Assembly: GCF_022376445.1 (NCBI RefSeq)
Contig: NW_025954994.1
Location: forward strand, 302,555-366,554
DNA length: 64,000 bases
Origin: Fomitopsis serialis
Lineage: Eukaryota; Basidiomycota; Agaricomycetes; Polyporales; Fomitopsidaceae
Reading direction: 5' to 3'
In this document: positions 45,346 through 59,739 of the stretch, one piece after another
How positions within the stretch are numbered: the stretch's first letter is position 1
Layout of the letters: each line of letters opens with the position of its first letter
The notes under the pieces: model-generated
Database searches by the model: none
Seen by the model: only the letters and a program-made list of their open reading frames with translations
Told to the model about the DNA's origin: nothing
Program-made: the position numbers and the translations under genes

Positions 45346-45660
45346 TCACCGGAGGCATAGATGCAGATTTACGAGGCAACGGAAAGGCCCTCGTAGTACC
45401 TCCACCACTCCGGTTAGATGACTGCCATGCATACGGGTGAGCAATCCCATCCGTCCTTCGACCTCGCATACACCCACTGTAGGTCCGGAGCCATTGCCTC
45501 CGTGAGAGCTTAAGCCCGCGGCGGTGGTCAGCGACGATGTCGCGTTGGGAGTCATTGCGTTCTCTTCGACACCCTGGTTTCTTCGGATCGAAACATTAGC
45601 CAACGATTCCACGGATACAACGGAGATGTAATCAGTTGTCTGCTGCGCCAGTGAAAACAA
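45346..45660 (-). other. Possible 5' exon of the DUF6535 gene
   Basis: A hydrophilic minus-strand ORF (MTPNATSSLTTAAG...) of the composition often seen before the first DUF6535 helix. No convincing donor joins it to 45285, so it may be 5' UTR. Confidence 0.3.
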
Positions 45661-46555
45661 TGGTGCGTACCTCGGGTGGGTCCATGATGGTGTCGTATGG
45701 CAATCAGTGTTGCTTACAGCGATGGAAATGGGTAGGGAAAGCGAGAGGACGACGGACGATCGTTTCGTATAGCTGGCTCAATCGCGAAACCTCACATAGA
45801 TCAGCAATAGATCAGGGCGAGTAACAGAACTCCCACAGGAGGGACGTCGAGACGTTGAAAACGCGAGGATGTATCTCATTGAAGCGGTGCTAAATCAAGA
45901 GCAACACCGCCGAGCCTCGAATCCGCAGGGTTTGGACGCTGACATATAGTCTGATATAGACATGGAAGGAAAGGTATGTATATGCGATCATTGGCTATGC
46001 GAAACATTGTAACGCCGTTACGTGTTGCACGGTTCCGGCGGCCATATTGTACCTACAGGGCGGCCATGATTGGACGAGGCGTACCCTGGTCGTACAGAAG
46101 TGTACGTGTGGTCACCGAGGCGCTGCGTCGGAGCCGCTCGCAGGCCTTCAATTGGGCGCGGCAACAGCCTTGCGAAGTTGTCCAGGATAGCGAAAGATCC
46201 CTGTCGAGACGGGGTTAAAAGAGCTGACCGAGACGAGATAACGCGTGTAACATACCAGTCATGTTCCCGACCGATATGTTCAGGCAACACCTCGATAGGT
46301 AAGTGGGGTTGCCGGGCAGGATACCACTCAACCGTTGGCCGGGAATGAGATTGGCGCGTGCCTGTCGGGACACGCGTCTCAAGAGATTCCATCCGCAGCT
46401 GGCCTTTGCGCTTAGGTATATGCAGGCGCATCAGGAAAAAGCTTTTCGGGCGATAGCGCTCACCCAAGCTACATTGCCATAATAGGCAGTATTGTGGCTG
46501 TAGACGCCAGCGTCTACTATCTGCTCGTCCATAGTAGTATATAGCACCAGATGCT
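45661..46555. other. Intergenic, no gene recognised
   Basis: A minus ORF (46018-46566) contains HLPIEVLPEHIG, faintly like an F-box start, but the rest does not support a gene. Confidence 0.35.
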
Positions 46556-46712
46556 GGCATGCTCATGTATGAATCCCTCTAGTTAGTGTAAAGGGGTCAT
46601 ACATAGATCCCAGTAGTTACAGTGCAGTGACCACTGCGCCTTCATATATGAAGGTGCAGCCGGCGCTCCGCTCGCTACCCGAAAGGGCAGCTGCCCTTTA
46701 GGGACAGCCCGG
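46556..46712. repeat. Cluster of three hairpin-forming palindromes
   Basis: Three inverted repeats lie end to end: ATGTATGA...CCCT with AGGGG.TCATACAT at about 46565-46605; GC.CCTTCATATATGAAGG.GC near 46640-46662; and AAAGGGCAGCTGCCCTTT near 46682-46699. The leading GCTCATGTATGA also occurs in the second hairpin cluster at 49.35 kb. This looks like remains of foldback or MITE-type elements. Confidence 0.6.
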
Positions 46713-46759
46713 GTCAGTGTCACTGCGGCCTGGCGGCGGCGGCTACCCTAAATAGGTCT

Positions 46760-47199
46760 TGTCGCGCGCTCTTCCGCTTTGGGTGCCATTACGGGCATCG
46801 GGCGATTGCAATCGCGATTTGCGATCTGCTCGATCTACACGGTCTGGGCTAGGTACAATACCCAGCATGTATGTTGCTCTCCACGACATATATTGTACAT
46901 TCATTCCTTTACTTACCACTTCAATTTGCAATCTAATTGGCACGAAGGATGAAGCCATGAAATGACCTGGTATGTTCGAGGCCCCGACAAATGCTCAGGC
47001 TCTGCCAGTGATGAATGCTGCGATCGTATGGATCCTGCGATTTGTCCTCCCACCCGTCACCCGCAGCCTCCTGTGTGTCGCCCGCTGATAGTGCGAAGGT
47101 GCCTATAGCAGAGCTTGCTATGCGGTGGTGACCCTTGTTGACAGCCGGCCAATGGCTCATTTACGCCGGTTAGTGCATACTTTCCACTCGTCGATGTGC
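46760..47199. other. Intergenic, no gene recognised
   Basis: No gene or clear repeat was seen. Confidence 0.4.
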
Positions 47200-47540
47200 C
47201 TTCATTCGTACCTGTCTACGTGCCATTTGTGCTGGCCGACGCACTGCTGTTCGTACCTGCTGACGCGGACTCATTCGTCTCTGGCAGACTCTCTGCTGAC
47301 ACAGTGTTTGTGTTGGTCGACGCACCACCATTTACACCCGCTGACATGTCCCCATCCGGACCCACTGACACGCCGTTTGTGCCGGTCGACGCACTGCCGT
47401 TCGTACCCGCTGATGCGCCGCTTGCATTGGTCGACGCACCGCCGTTTGCGGTATTGTACTCGCTGACGCGCCCCAATACATACCCGCTGACGCACTGTTT
47501 GTACTGATCAGCACGCCATTCGGCACACTCGTCGACGCGC
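47200..47540 (+). repeat. Imperfect minisatellite (GACGCACCGCCGTTTG-type units)
   Basis: Short units of about 21-24 bp alternate GT(G/A)CCNGCTGA, GACGC(A/G)C and CGTTTGTG-like strings. In the minus frame they read as Ser-Ala-Gly-Thr-Asn-Gly repeats, which is why long ORFs appear on both strands. There is no sign of a start or promoter for a real gene. Confidence 0.6.
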
Positions 47541-48198
47541 CGTCCAACATACTCGTCAACGTGCCGTCCAGGACGTACTCGTGATTCGGCGGGTGGCCAG
47601 GAAAGGACGCGCCGACCGAGTGACGAGGTTCAGTCTGGGGTGGGTAGCAGGTTAGTGAGTGCATAGATGACAGGCCAGGCGCACTTACTGGTTGAGTTCA
47701 CTTCTGAACGTGTCTCGGGATCTCCACCGTGGTCTTCCGTGCGGAGACGGTCATGAAAGCAGGATCGTGGAGGTATGGTAGCACACACAAGTAAGGTGGG
47801 CCTTGTGGGCGCCCCCGTAAACCGAACGTTTGTGTTTATTTGTTGCCTCACCGAATTAGGCAAACCCGATGTGCTCGGGCTATTCCTGGCCAATCACAAC
47901 GCGTTTAACGGTCCTACTTAGGCCTGCAACATACCTGCGACTCGTCTTCTGGGCATTTTCGCACTGTGTATGCATGTCTTAAGGGTTAGATACGTGTTTG
48001 ATTGCATATGCTACAATAGATGAGACGCAGTAGTACAACACAACCCCGAGTTCTCGTGTACAGTAGGGTGCCTACACTACTAGACTGTACTGGTTCTCTT
48101 AGTCTCGGCGGTCATAAGGACTCGGAGCGTTCTAGCGCGATATGTACTGGACTCCTTTTTATGAAATATATTCAGACTCTCATTACACATTCTATACG
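47541..48198. other. Intergenic, no gene recognised
   Basis: Ordinary sequence without a recognisable gene. Confidence 0.4.
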
Positions 48199-48965
48199 TC
48201 GGTCGTGTCTGCATGCAGGAGCAGCAGGGCAGTCGCCCTGTGCGTTCGCTGTGCCCGTGTGTTGCGTGCGCACCTGCTCCGCCCGCCGTCGTGGTCACCC
48301 GCTTTTCGCTCATGCGCCTGTCTTCCGTTCGTCGGCCGTACTTGCGTGCTGGGCATTCGCCCGGCACGGTTGCGGTCGCCGTGCGTGTAGTGCTCGCGTC
48401 CGCACTCTGGGCCCACCCGCTTTCCGGGCCTCTCTCCCGCCTGCCCTCTCTCCCGCCTGCCCTCTCACCCGCCTACCCACCCGCTTTCCCGCTCACCTTC
48501 TCTTCCACTTGCCCACCCACTCACCTCCTCGCTCGCTCGCCTCCTTGCCTGCTCGTACGCCCGTACGCCCTCCCGCTCGTCCACCTGCCCTCCAGCTCGA
48601 TCGCTTGCCCTTCTGCTCGTCTACCCGCTCGCCTGTCTGCGTGCCCAATCGCCCGCCTGCTTACCTGCCTGCGTGTGCATCCGTCGGCTGTGTCTGCGTG
48701 CTGGGAAATCGCCCAGCGCGCTCGCGGTGAGCGTGTGCTGTCGCCTGCTCACTTACGCGTCTGCTCGCTCTCCTACCCATCCGCTTGCCCACTCGTCCGG
48801 CGGCCTGTCCAACCGCCTGCCCGCCCGTCTGCCTGCCCGCCCATCCGCCAGCTCGCACGGCAGCTCACCCGCCCGCCTTCGCGCCCGCGGTCCGCCCGTC
48901 GGCTGCGTTTTCACGCGGGGCGATAGCCCTGCGCGTTCGCGGTCGACGCGCGTGCTGTGCTGCAC
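48199..48965 (+). repeat. Compound repeat: four hairpin units in a pyrimidine-rich CCTG/CCCG tract
   Basis: Between the hairpin units the plus strand is a strongly C/T-biased tract with a 4-bp rhythm (CCTGCCCGCCCGTCTGCC). Four ~65-bp units at about 48199, 48331, 48683 and 48898 share a GTCGG(C/T)...GCGTG leader, a small hairpin and a GCG(T/C)TCGCGGT...GTGTGCTGT tail. Long open frames on both strands are products of the composition. Confidence 0.6.
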
Positions 48966-49320
48966 GTCGCCGCATCCTGTGCCTATGGTCAGTTCGCTCG
49001 CTCGCATTCGTCAGCACTCACCTCGACGCCTTTCCTGCGCTCACTGACGGTGGACGACGCGGGACGGTGGAGGTCGGAAAGGAAACTGGCGACGGGCAGA
49101 AGCGCTCGCCGCTCGCTCGGGCAGGGGATCGTAGATTCGTATCTGATCTTAGATGAGCTACCCCGATGTACCAACCCATATGGGGCATCACGCGAGATCA
49201 CGCGCCAGTGGTGCCGCCAGGTCCGCGCCGCGGACGAAGGGACCGGGATTCCATACGGATATGGTAAGAGCCACGGGCTGCCCCGGGGTGGCTGCTAAAA
49301 CGGGTAACGACCGACGGCGC
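48966..49320. other. Intergenic, no gene recognised
   Basis: Short stretch without recognisable coding content. Confidence 0.4.
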
Positions 49321-49321
49321 C

Positions 49322-49402
49322 TCGCTCATACATGAGCGAGTGGCAGCTCATGTATGAGAGTGGCTGCAGGTAAGTACTGGAGTTTATGTATGACCACTCC
49401 GT
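49322..49402. repeat. Second hairpin cluster with TCATACATGAGC arms
   Basis: CGCTCATACATGAGCG is itself palindromic and is followed after 8 nt by GCTCATGTATGAG, giving a 13-bp perfect inverted repeat. TTATGTATGACC closes the cluster. The 12-mer GCTCATGTATGA also occurs at 46561. Confidence 0.6.
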
Positions 49403-49764
49403 GCTCACTACAAGGATCTTATACAAAAATATGCCTATATGGCCTGTATATAGTAGTGTATAGGTAGGTTATATGGGTCGATAGTCATACCTTGGCGAAT
49501 ACAAGGACGAGTTCCATTGTAGTGATAATAGTTTAAGGTGTGCCGGCGTAGTGATAATAGTAATTGTAGTATCTGTATGTTTGGCGAAGAGGCTCCCAGA
49601 CTTGAGCCCGAGCCAAAGCATCGCACTCGCCGGATGAGTCATCGCGCCAGCCAATGAGTCCCACACTCGATTTCATTGGATCAGATTACCAACAGAGGTG
49701 AGACGAGAAACTGCTATTATGAACCAGGCAATACACAATCGTGTTTCCCTACTACTAACACAAT
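49403..49764. other. AT-rich 3' flank of the transposase
   Basis: AT-rich sequence with a duplicated gtagtgataatag string (near 49516 and 49547). It may include the element end, but no terminal inverted repeat could be confirmed. Confidence 0.35.
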
Positions 49765-52700
49765 TCAGCTAGGTTGGCTTGTCCTGAGATCGACTGAGAT
49801 GTACGAATTGACCCGGAACTCCGTCGCGACATCGAGCGCGTTGTCCTTGGTGAGATCTCTGCTAATTTTCCTACCATATTTTGGGATCAAATGGGCGGCG
49901 CGGCGGATCTTGTCGAGGCTGACAATACTGGCGTTAGGCTTGCCATTGCGAGTGGAGCGAGAGACCAAGTATAGATTGGTCTCTGGATCCTTGCGCCGCA
50001 GTGGGGTGTACCACTCGACGTACGCAAGAGGGTGCGGCAGTGATCCGAACTGCTTTGGAAGGTTGAAGATAGCGCGGACACGCGCGACTCTCGTGCCTGC
50101 AAGTCCGGCAGAATCAAATAGTTATTCTCCGGTCCATGTGCAACAATACTCACCGTTGACAGACCGTGGGTCTTGTGGTCCGAGTCCATCGATTGGGGCG
50201 TCTGCGTCGATAATGAAGGCGGTGTCAAAGTGCGCTGGCATGGGTTGCTTCCGACCTCTCCCTCGTTTGGCTGCGACTGCTCGAATACGGTCTCTATGCT
50301 CTGGTACGTCGCCGTGGGGGTCACCTGGATAGCTAACTGAGACTGCATTGAAGACGTCGTATCGGTCCATGCGGTTCGGCTCCAGCTGGCACCGGGGCAG
50401 CTCAGAACGAACAAACTCCGTCAGCGCAGGCAAGAACTCGCTCGCTCCGTGCTCGCGTTGCAGGTGGTTCAGGGACCGGTTGGGAAGAGGGCAGTGCGTC
50501 GCAATCTTGTATGTGTGCACACCCTCGGTCGGATCGTCATCATCTAAGAGCATCGGTGAGTCTGTGTCGTCTTCCGGCTCGTCGTCGGACGCTGACTCGG
50601 TCTCCGTCTCCACGCTGTCTGTCTGATCGACTGTATCTTGAGCGGGCAGCGCATGAAACCACGCGATGTACGCGGTATGCAAGTCGATGGCCTCCTGGCG
50701 AGCGAGCCAGGTCACCATCTGCTCAGCGTAGTCGCGATGGTTGCTCGCACGGTAAGCGTTCTTCGCGAGTTCGATGTGCAAGCGCTCAGGCAGTTCGGTG
50801 TTGTATCCGTCGCAGGAGCCATGGGACCGGATTGCCTCAACGTAATGGAGAAGCGAGTGGATCTTCGGGATGTTGAAGTGCTCGCGGATCCCCAACTTGA
50901 CGAAGACATCCTTGTGGCGATGGAAGGCATCGAGAGCCGCCTGCAGGTGAGCAAGCGACGTGTCATCGTGCGACTGAAGTTGCGCATAGTAGATAAAATC
51001 TACGAGTGCGCGCGCAACGGCGAGGACCTCGGCAGACACAGCACCAGCCAGGAGCGCAACGAAGATACGTTGCATTTCCTTGTGCTCCTTGCCGGTCCAT
51101 TGCGAGACGTGCGAGATACCGTTGCGGAAGTGTCGAAGGCCTGGGAAATCCGTCATCGCGCGGAAGCGACGGTCGAGCTCGTCCTTGCCCACGATTGTCG
51201 AACACCACGAGAGTAAGTGTTCCTTGAATACTCCCTTATGAAGCTGATGAAGAATATCAGGCATAATCGACGAGAAGATGTCGCAATGGGGGAGGTCGGC
51301 CCAGAAGGGCTCGTAGACAGGTCGCAACTGCTCGGCAGTGAAGCGCAGTGAGTCTTTTCCCTTCTTGTGGTCTTTAAGTGCCTCTTTCGTCTTATTGACG
51401 TCGCGTGGCTCACTGAAGAGCTGCTCGCCGCGTCGGGTAGGAGGTACGGTGCAGCGCGGGCAGCTGTTCTCCTTACAACAGCAAACCAGGCACTGTTCGG
51501 GGTAATCAGCGATGTACGCTGCCACAATCGGGTGGACCCTTCGGACGCCACGGTCTGCACACGTCATCTCCTTCCCTTCAAGACCCGCCTTGCGAAGGGA
51601 CGCCAAGATGAGCGACATGCAATGATGGAAGAGTCGATACCCGGCGAGGCTGCGCGTGGAATCCTGGAAGCAGTCAAGTTTCGAGACGGGTATGTAGCCG
51701 AGAAGGAGTGTTGCGCGCTGTGAAGGCTGACGCCGTACAGATTTCGAGATGTTCCCTATGGACAAGTAGACGGGCCACGCCTTCTTATCTCCACCGAAGT
51801 TTGTGAGCTTTGTCGCGTCGGATGCGATGATCACGGGCGCCACTGTTGCGCCTTCGGGCACCTTCCCCTGTGACAATGGTGAGTCACTCTTCTCGCCAGT
51901 GCCATTGTTGTTGGCTGACATACCTGTGTCTTCCACCACCACTCGGCCGTCCACATCTCATCATACCGACGTATTGTGGCTGCGTCCTCGGTGTAGACTT
52001 TCTCCGGCGCGTAGGCGATGTTCCCATCGAACGTAGGATTTCCAATGAGTTCCTTGACACAGTCGACAGGATCGCGTCGCCAAAGCTCCAACTGCTCCTG
52101 CATGGAGCTTCCGTCATCACCGACACGATCGCCTGTTACAGTGATCGTCTCGCAGTGCCAAGCGGCTCCTGTAGGTAGGTCGTCGATTTGCTGAAAAAAC
52201 TTGTACTTCGAGTCAGCTGACAAATCACAGTTCCTTAGTATCTAGGAAGACTCGGAGATCAGTCGATGTGCGGATATGAGATATAAAGGGCTTTGGTGCG
52301 TACAATCGAAAGCTTGAGGAACTCGTCGATCCTATTCTGACCAACATGTTTGATCAACCACCGAAACAGTTCCCACTCCTCCTCGTCTTTAAACGGCGCC
52401 CACTCATCGACTTTGGCCTCAGTACGCATTCGGCACCATGCCTCGAAGAGAGTGTCGTCATATCGAATGATTGTTGCGACGACACCTGGGTAATCCTCAA
52501 CATATCGCCGAGCCTCCTCCTCGTCCTCTGGTACGTCCTCGACCCGTGCCCGATATGGTGACTGCGCGCCATCCATAGGGTCATCGACATCGACGTGAGC
52601 ATCATCAGGTTCGTGGTCGTGGTCCATAGTATCTTCTTGTGCTGATATCTCTGTGGTAGACTCGGAGGCCGAGGCGGCAACACCAGCAGCGGGAGCCTTT

Positions 52701-52834
52701 CCCGAAGCAATTGCCTGGGCGACTCGTGCCAGTTTGCGTTCCCATTTACGACGACAGCGCGGTGAATTTTGTATGTGATTCTTGACACCTTTCATCGTAG
52801 GTACCCCGTGTTTGCAATATCCGCAGCGAGGCAT
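49765..52834 (-). CDS. Plavaka-type (KDZ superfamily) DNA transposase, apparently intact (952 aa)
   Basis: Exons on the minus strand: 52834-52304, 52205-51924, 51867-50154 and 50096-49765, 953 codons with the stop. The N-terminus is a small Cys/His module (CGYC...HIQNSPRC), followed by an acidic linker. The core carries Plavaka landmarks: [17 protein letters not shown], then [35 protein letters not shown] and [17 protein letters not shown]. Then come [13 protein letters not shown] and the C-terminal [14 protein letters not shown]...LYLVSRSTR. These transposases are widespread in Agaricomycetes and are grouped with CACTA/KDZ elements; they are thought to use an RNase H-like Asp/Glu core. The intron between exons 1 and 2 was chosen for frame (acceptor tcgaag), and its exact edge is less sure. 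Lack of stops suggests recent activity. Confidence 0.88.
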
Positions 52835-53096
52835 GTTTGTGAAGTAGAAGAATTCGTGGACACGAAATATCAAGCAGACGAGACAATGACAAGGTTGGAC
52901 AAGGTGATGATGAAGGTCAATCCAGATGGCAGTCACGATCGAATAATTTGTCAGCAGACTAGCGAGGTGCGTTCGCGTAGCTTCTCACATTCCCACTCTG
53001 TCTCACACGCTCTGCCAGCGCACCCACACATAGAGAACTCGTCTCTTCCATCACATTCGTTTTTTCAAATCCTCATATTCATTCATTAATGCTGCG
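52835..53096. promoter_or_regulatory. Shared 262-bp divergent promoter of transposase and DUF6532 genes
   Basis: The two genes start head-to-head from ATGs at 52834 (-) and 53097 (+) with only 262 bp between. No clear TATA box was seen on either side; CT-rich tracts occur toward the plus-strand gene. Confidence 0.5.
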
Positions 53097-55469
53097 ATGT
53101 CCTCCAGGAACGAAGTGAACACCCCGTCAGACGAGCCACAGAGACGTGCCCGTCGCCCGTCTGCGAAACAGCGAGAGCTAGGTACGTCGTCACGAGTACT
53201 CCTCTCCATGGAGTTTCTTGTACTTGGAGCTAACCTTAATCAAATACTAGATGAGGCCGAAGAAGCAACGCAGAGCCGCAAAGCACAGAAGCGAGCTGCT
53301 GAGACCTCCGATGGCAGAACGCCTGCGGCGAAGTCAGGCAAGAAGGCTCGGGTGTCCCATGTTGACGAGACTCCAACTGTACGGCGTTCATTTCTCGTAC
53401 CTTGACTGACTCTAACTATCCTTCGATCATGTGGCAGTTCGCCACACAGACTGTCACCAGCTCGAAGCCAAAGTCGGTGCCATTCAAACATCTTACGAAA
53501 CGTGTCAACAAGGTTCCACCACCCACGACTGCAAAGAATGCAAAGACTACTAACTATCAGCATTCTGAGCCTCGTCAGGCTCCTCCTCAGAACGCTGCAT
53601 CGAGACGTTCTGAGCCGCGATCGGTGACTCCCGGACCTCGGAGGGACACGCCTCGGTCAGGACGCAACTCAGGTAAGTCCGAATCACTTGTGTACTTAAT
53701 GAAGATCCTACACGTCTTCCTATGCCAGACAACGCTCGCGCCATCACACCACAGAGCCATCATTCTCAGGTTAGCTCGCGGACGCCACAGAGCCATCACT
53801 CTCAAGCTAGCTTGGGGACGTCACAGAGCCGTCAATCCCAGGTTAGCTCGCGGTCACTGCAGTCCAGTGGTAAGTTCGTCAGCGCATGCGGCACCATTAG
53901 TATGTCATGTGTTTTACTACTGACATGTCCTCCCCGTCTTAGCACGTCCTCGCAACACCGCACGTGTTCTTGACTCAAGCGATGATGAAGGCCATGACGA
54001 AGATCACGTTCCACGCAGGTCCGCGGTCGATCCAAGTGGCGATGCTGATGCAGTCGACGACGATGCCGCTCAGCACTATCAAGATGACGGTGACGCGAAC
54101 TTCGATCAGGAACTTGAATATGAAGAACCTGTTCAGTCTTCTCCACCCCGCCGTCAAAGCCACTCTCAAGAGAGATTCGCGAGTGATGACGAGTCACCGG
54201 ATGCTGAACAGCAGATACCTGAAGACGCCTCAGGTTCAGATGCCGAAGGTGGCGATGGGAATGACTCGGATGCAATGGATGGTATGTCGTCGTGTCTTTG
54301 TGGTAATCTATTTGCCGATTTCATGATCTATCAACATAGCTGTACATTGTCCTGAACCCATTCACACGCCTTCTCGGCGCGGACCTCGTGCTAAGGACTA
54401 CGATGAGGATGTACAGGACGTCCTCGACATCGCTAATTCATTGTTCAGATGCAGAATTTCCACTGTCAATGCTTTTCCATCCGACTCACTTCAAGACGAA
54501 TGGGCACAACAGTGCTGGGGCGAAGCATGTAGGAAGCTCGACATCAAATATGCGGCGAACCGGGCCATGATAAAGATAGTAAGCCAATCGTGCAGTTCAT
54601 CAATTTGTATCACTAATAGTCATACTCGAGGTCACTGCGCGTGGCTCACAGCTCCGCGGCGAGCTCAAGAATAAGGTAAAGCCGCTTGTCGAGAGTCTTT
54701 ATGGCTTCGACAGTTCCTCTGCGAGGAGAGCCATGCGCAAGAATCGTGATAGAGCAACTGCTCTGACACATGAGTCGGCTTTCGCATATGAGGTGTGGAA
54801 CTTACTGTTCACCTCGCTGACACGTGTGGCTATGTATTCACGAATTATCACCTTACAGGATCCAGCCCTTAACCAGCCTGAAGGCACATATGCCGAGCGG
54901 AAAGGCATATATCGCCATCCGATTATACAGAAGGCGATAAACGCGACATGGTTTGCGAACAGGGCTGACGAAGGCATCATCTTTCGGCAATTTTTTGAGC
55001 CAGCAATCTCAATTGAGACAATTGCACTCGTGCTCACAGCGGTACGTCTTGTAGTCCGCTTTCTGTGCAGCAATGACATACTTAAATGATCACTACTAGG
55101 TTCATTGCTGCATCGACGAGTGGGGACCAGGGAGGCGGACATTGGTAGACTTCACCGAGAACGACTACAAGACAGTGTACCTGTCCCACAGGGATAATCT
55201 TCGGGCTTTCGACGAGCTGGGCGATGACGCGCACCTCGTGCTGCTCAAGCTCCGCAAGAGGCTTTATGCCGAAGCTAGGTATAAACCCATCTTGTGTCCT
55301 CACTGTCTTCGCGTGTGTTTCCTCATCTTCGTGCTGCAGGTTCCACTCTGGAGCCGAAGACATTGATCGCTCCTTCAATACCCTCTCGCGCGACGCCTTG
55401 TCACATGCACTCCAGGAAGCCTTGTTGGCATCTGCTGGCGACGACAATGAAGATGCCGATGGCACATAG
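53097..55469 (+). CDS. DUF6532 protein with disordered acidic N-terminal half (606 aa)
   Basis: Ten exons splice in frame: 53097-53181, 53251-53378, 53438-53672, 53729-53869, 53943-54281, 54340-54578, 54631-54792, 54859-55041, 55100-55278 and 55340-55469. The first ~310 residues are basic, then Ser/Gln-rich with a 12-residue tandem repeat (TPQSHHSQVSSR type), then highly acidic (VLDSSDDEGHDEDH). The C-terminal ~230 residues match the Agaricomycete DUF6532 pattern: YRHPIIQKAINATWF, then FFEPAISIETIALVLTAVHC, CIDEWGPGRRTLVDF and a closing LRKRLYAEAR. The family has no known activity. Its position head-to-head with the transposase suggests a cargo or partner gene of the same element, though chance adjacency is possible. 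Confidence 0.82.
53739..53850 (+). repeat. 36-bp coding tandem repeat inside the DUF6532 gene
   Basis: Three imperfect units of CACAGAGCCATCA(T/C)TCTCA(G/A)(G/C)T, with further bases, encode TPQSHHSQVSSR-like blocks. Confidence 0.75.
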
Positions 55470-56683
55470 ATTGACTCGGATCGGTTTTCCTGGTAAGCAC
55501 CTCTCGCAGAATTAGTAACCTACTTGCTTACGAACTCGTCCGACTAGCCTATGGACAATCTACATACTTAGTTCCTCTGTGCTTCGTGGGATCATCTCGT
55601 GAATTGGACATTGCCCAGTATTGCACTTACTACTTCCATTAATCGTACCCTCGTCGTAACAAACATCCGCCATCACAGTTACCACATCTCACTCGCTACT
55701 ATACCCATAGTAATTTGGTAATGGTGTCGTCGGAGTCATTCAATGATCTAATATAGTCGATTTAATATTCAGATCATTATGTGAGCTGCTGGCGAATGTG
55801 AGTAATCAATACAATGAGTACTATGCTCCGAGCTGTATCCTACAACAGTATATGTAAGATTACACCGGCATATGAGTCTACGATACTACGGTTTTATTGT
55901 GTACTATGCTTTCCTATATTTACTGGGATGGCTCTATGACCTGCTATGACTCGCTACAATCTCTGTAAATCTGCTATGCTCTGCTATACACAGGGGGGAT
56001 TGCAATACACCTATATCAACTATGTTTGCTATATTGCCTCACCTAGGGATTGTGATTTTTCCTGATGCGCGACGCCGTGTCGAAGCTGATTGGGCTCACG
56101 CTAAGGCAGTACCAGCCTGAGCACTCGCCGCGGCCGCGGCTGCCGCCCCAGTTGCGTTCAGTGTGCGACTGGCAACCACAACACGAACCTTATTACAAGT
56201 CCTCCATGGTGCGTGTCGTCCGCATTAGACGCGAGAGAGACGTCGGGAGGATAGAGCAGAACACGCAGACAGCGGTGCACACGAGCGAGCGAGAGGAGGA
56301 GGAGAGCAAGAGCAAGAGACGGAAAGAGCGCTGAGCGCTGAGGCCTGAGGCGCGGACGCGGCAGGCGCCGGGAGCCAATCAGGAGCGCAAGAACGTGTTT
56401 GGGCGCTCCGGCGGTGAGACACGTACGACCGTGACGGATGGACGCCATTCGCAGGCTGTCGACAGCGACTCGAGGGCGACTCGAGGAGGAGCAGTACATG
56501 AGGTTGGGGGTGGGCAGCTGCCGGCTTACGTCAGTATAGGATTTTCCCCTTGTGCAATGCCTTGCTAGGAAAGCATCGATTTGGCTGTGTGCGACTGCCA
56601 CCTGCTGCGCCCGCACACCTTCCTCTCCTTCTCCCTCTCCCTTCTGCGACACGCTTCTTGTTTGTGACATTTACGTGGCGAAC
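55470..56683. other. AT-rich intergenic region and promoter of the helicase gene
   Basis: AT-rich to about 56040, with repeated CTGCTATG strings (near 55941, 55973 and 55983) of the kind seen near the ends of some DNA transposons. GC content then rises, and the last ~120 bp is a CT-rich leader before the helicase start codon. Confidence 0.45.
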
Positions 56684-59433
<2,750 letters not shown>

Positions 59434-59739
59434 GTTTGCTGTAGCTCGCTAATAGCGTTAGTTTTGGTGTGTACGATGGCTTCTGTAGATTTTGGGTGAG
59501 GGTTTGTATGCTAGTACTTGACCGTGCCATGACTGTAATAGCAACAAGAAGATGTCAAGGTCGTTCTTCGGTACGCATTAGGCTCATACCAAAGACCCTC
59601 CACAGGCGAGGGGTTCAACTCCTCATATCTGTTTCTTGTACGATAATGTCGATCAATGACTGTGAAGTTGTCGAGACTGCTCTTATTAATAGTAGAGGAG
59701 CGGACGTCACCACACCATGTAGTGGCATGCTACTGGCGC
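59434..59739. other. 3' flank of the helicase gene
   Basis: Probable 3' UTR; nothing else recognised. Confidence 0.4.

Noticed and set aside
46018..46566. Minus-strand 182-codon ORF with HLPIEVLPEHIG, faintly like an F-box
   Set aside because: The remainder lacks F-box helices or repeats, and the plus strand is equally open; too weak to call a gene.
47200..47540. Ser/Thr/Gly-rich secreted mucin-like protein on the minus strand
   Set aside because: No signal peptide or start context; the frame is a by-product of the minisatellite units.
48020..48930. Overlapping ORFs of over 230 codons on the plus strand in the C/T-rich repeat
   Set aside because: All frames stay open because of the 4-bp CCTG/CCCG composition; no start context, intron or family resemblance.
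59545..59630. Possible tRNA with a GGGGTTCAACTCC T-arm and a CAT-like anticodon region
   Set aside because: No D-arm and no convincing acceptor stem can be paired; the T-arm-like string alone is not enough.
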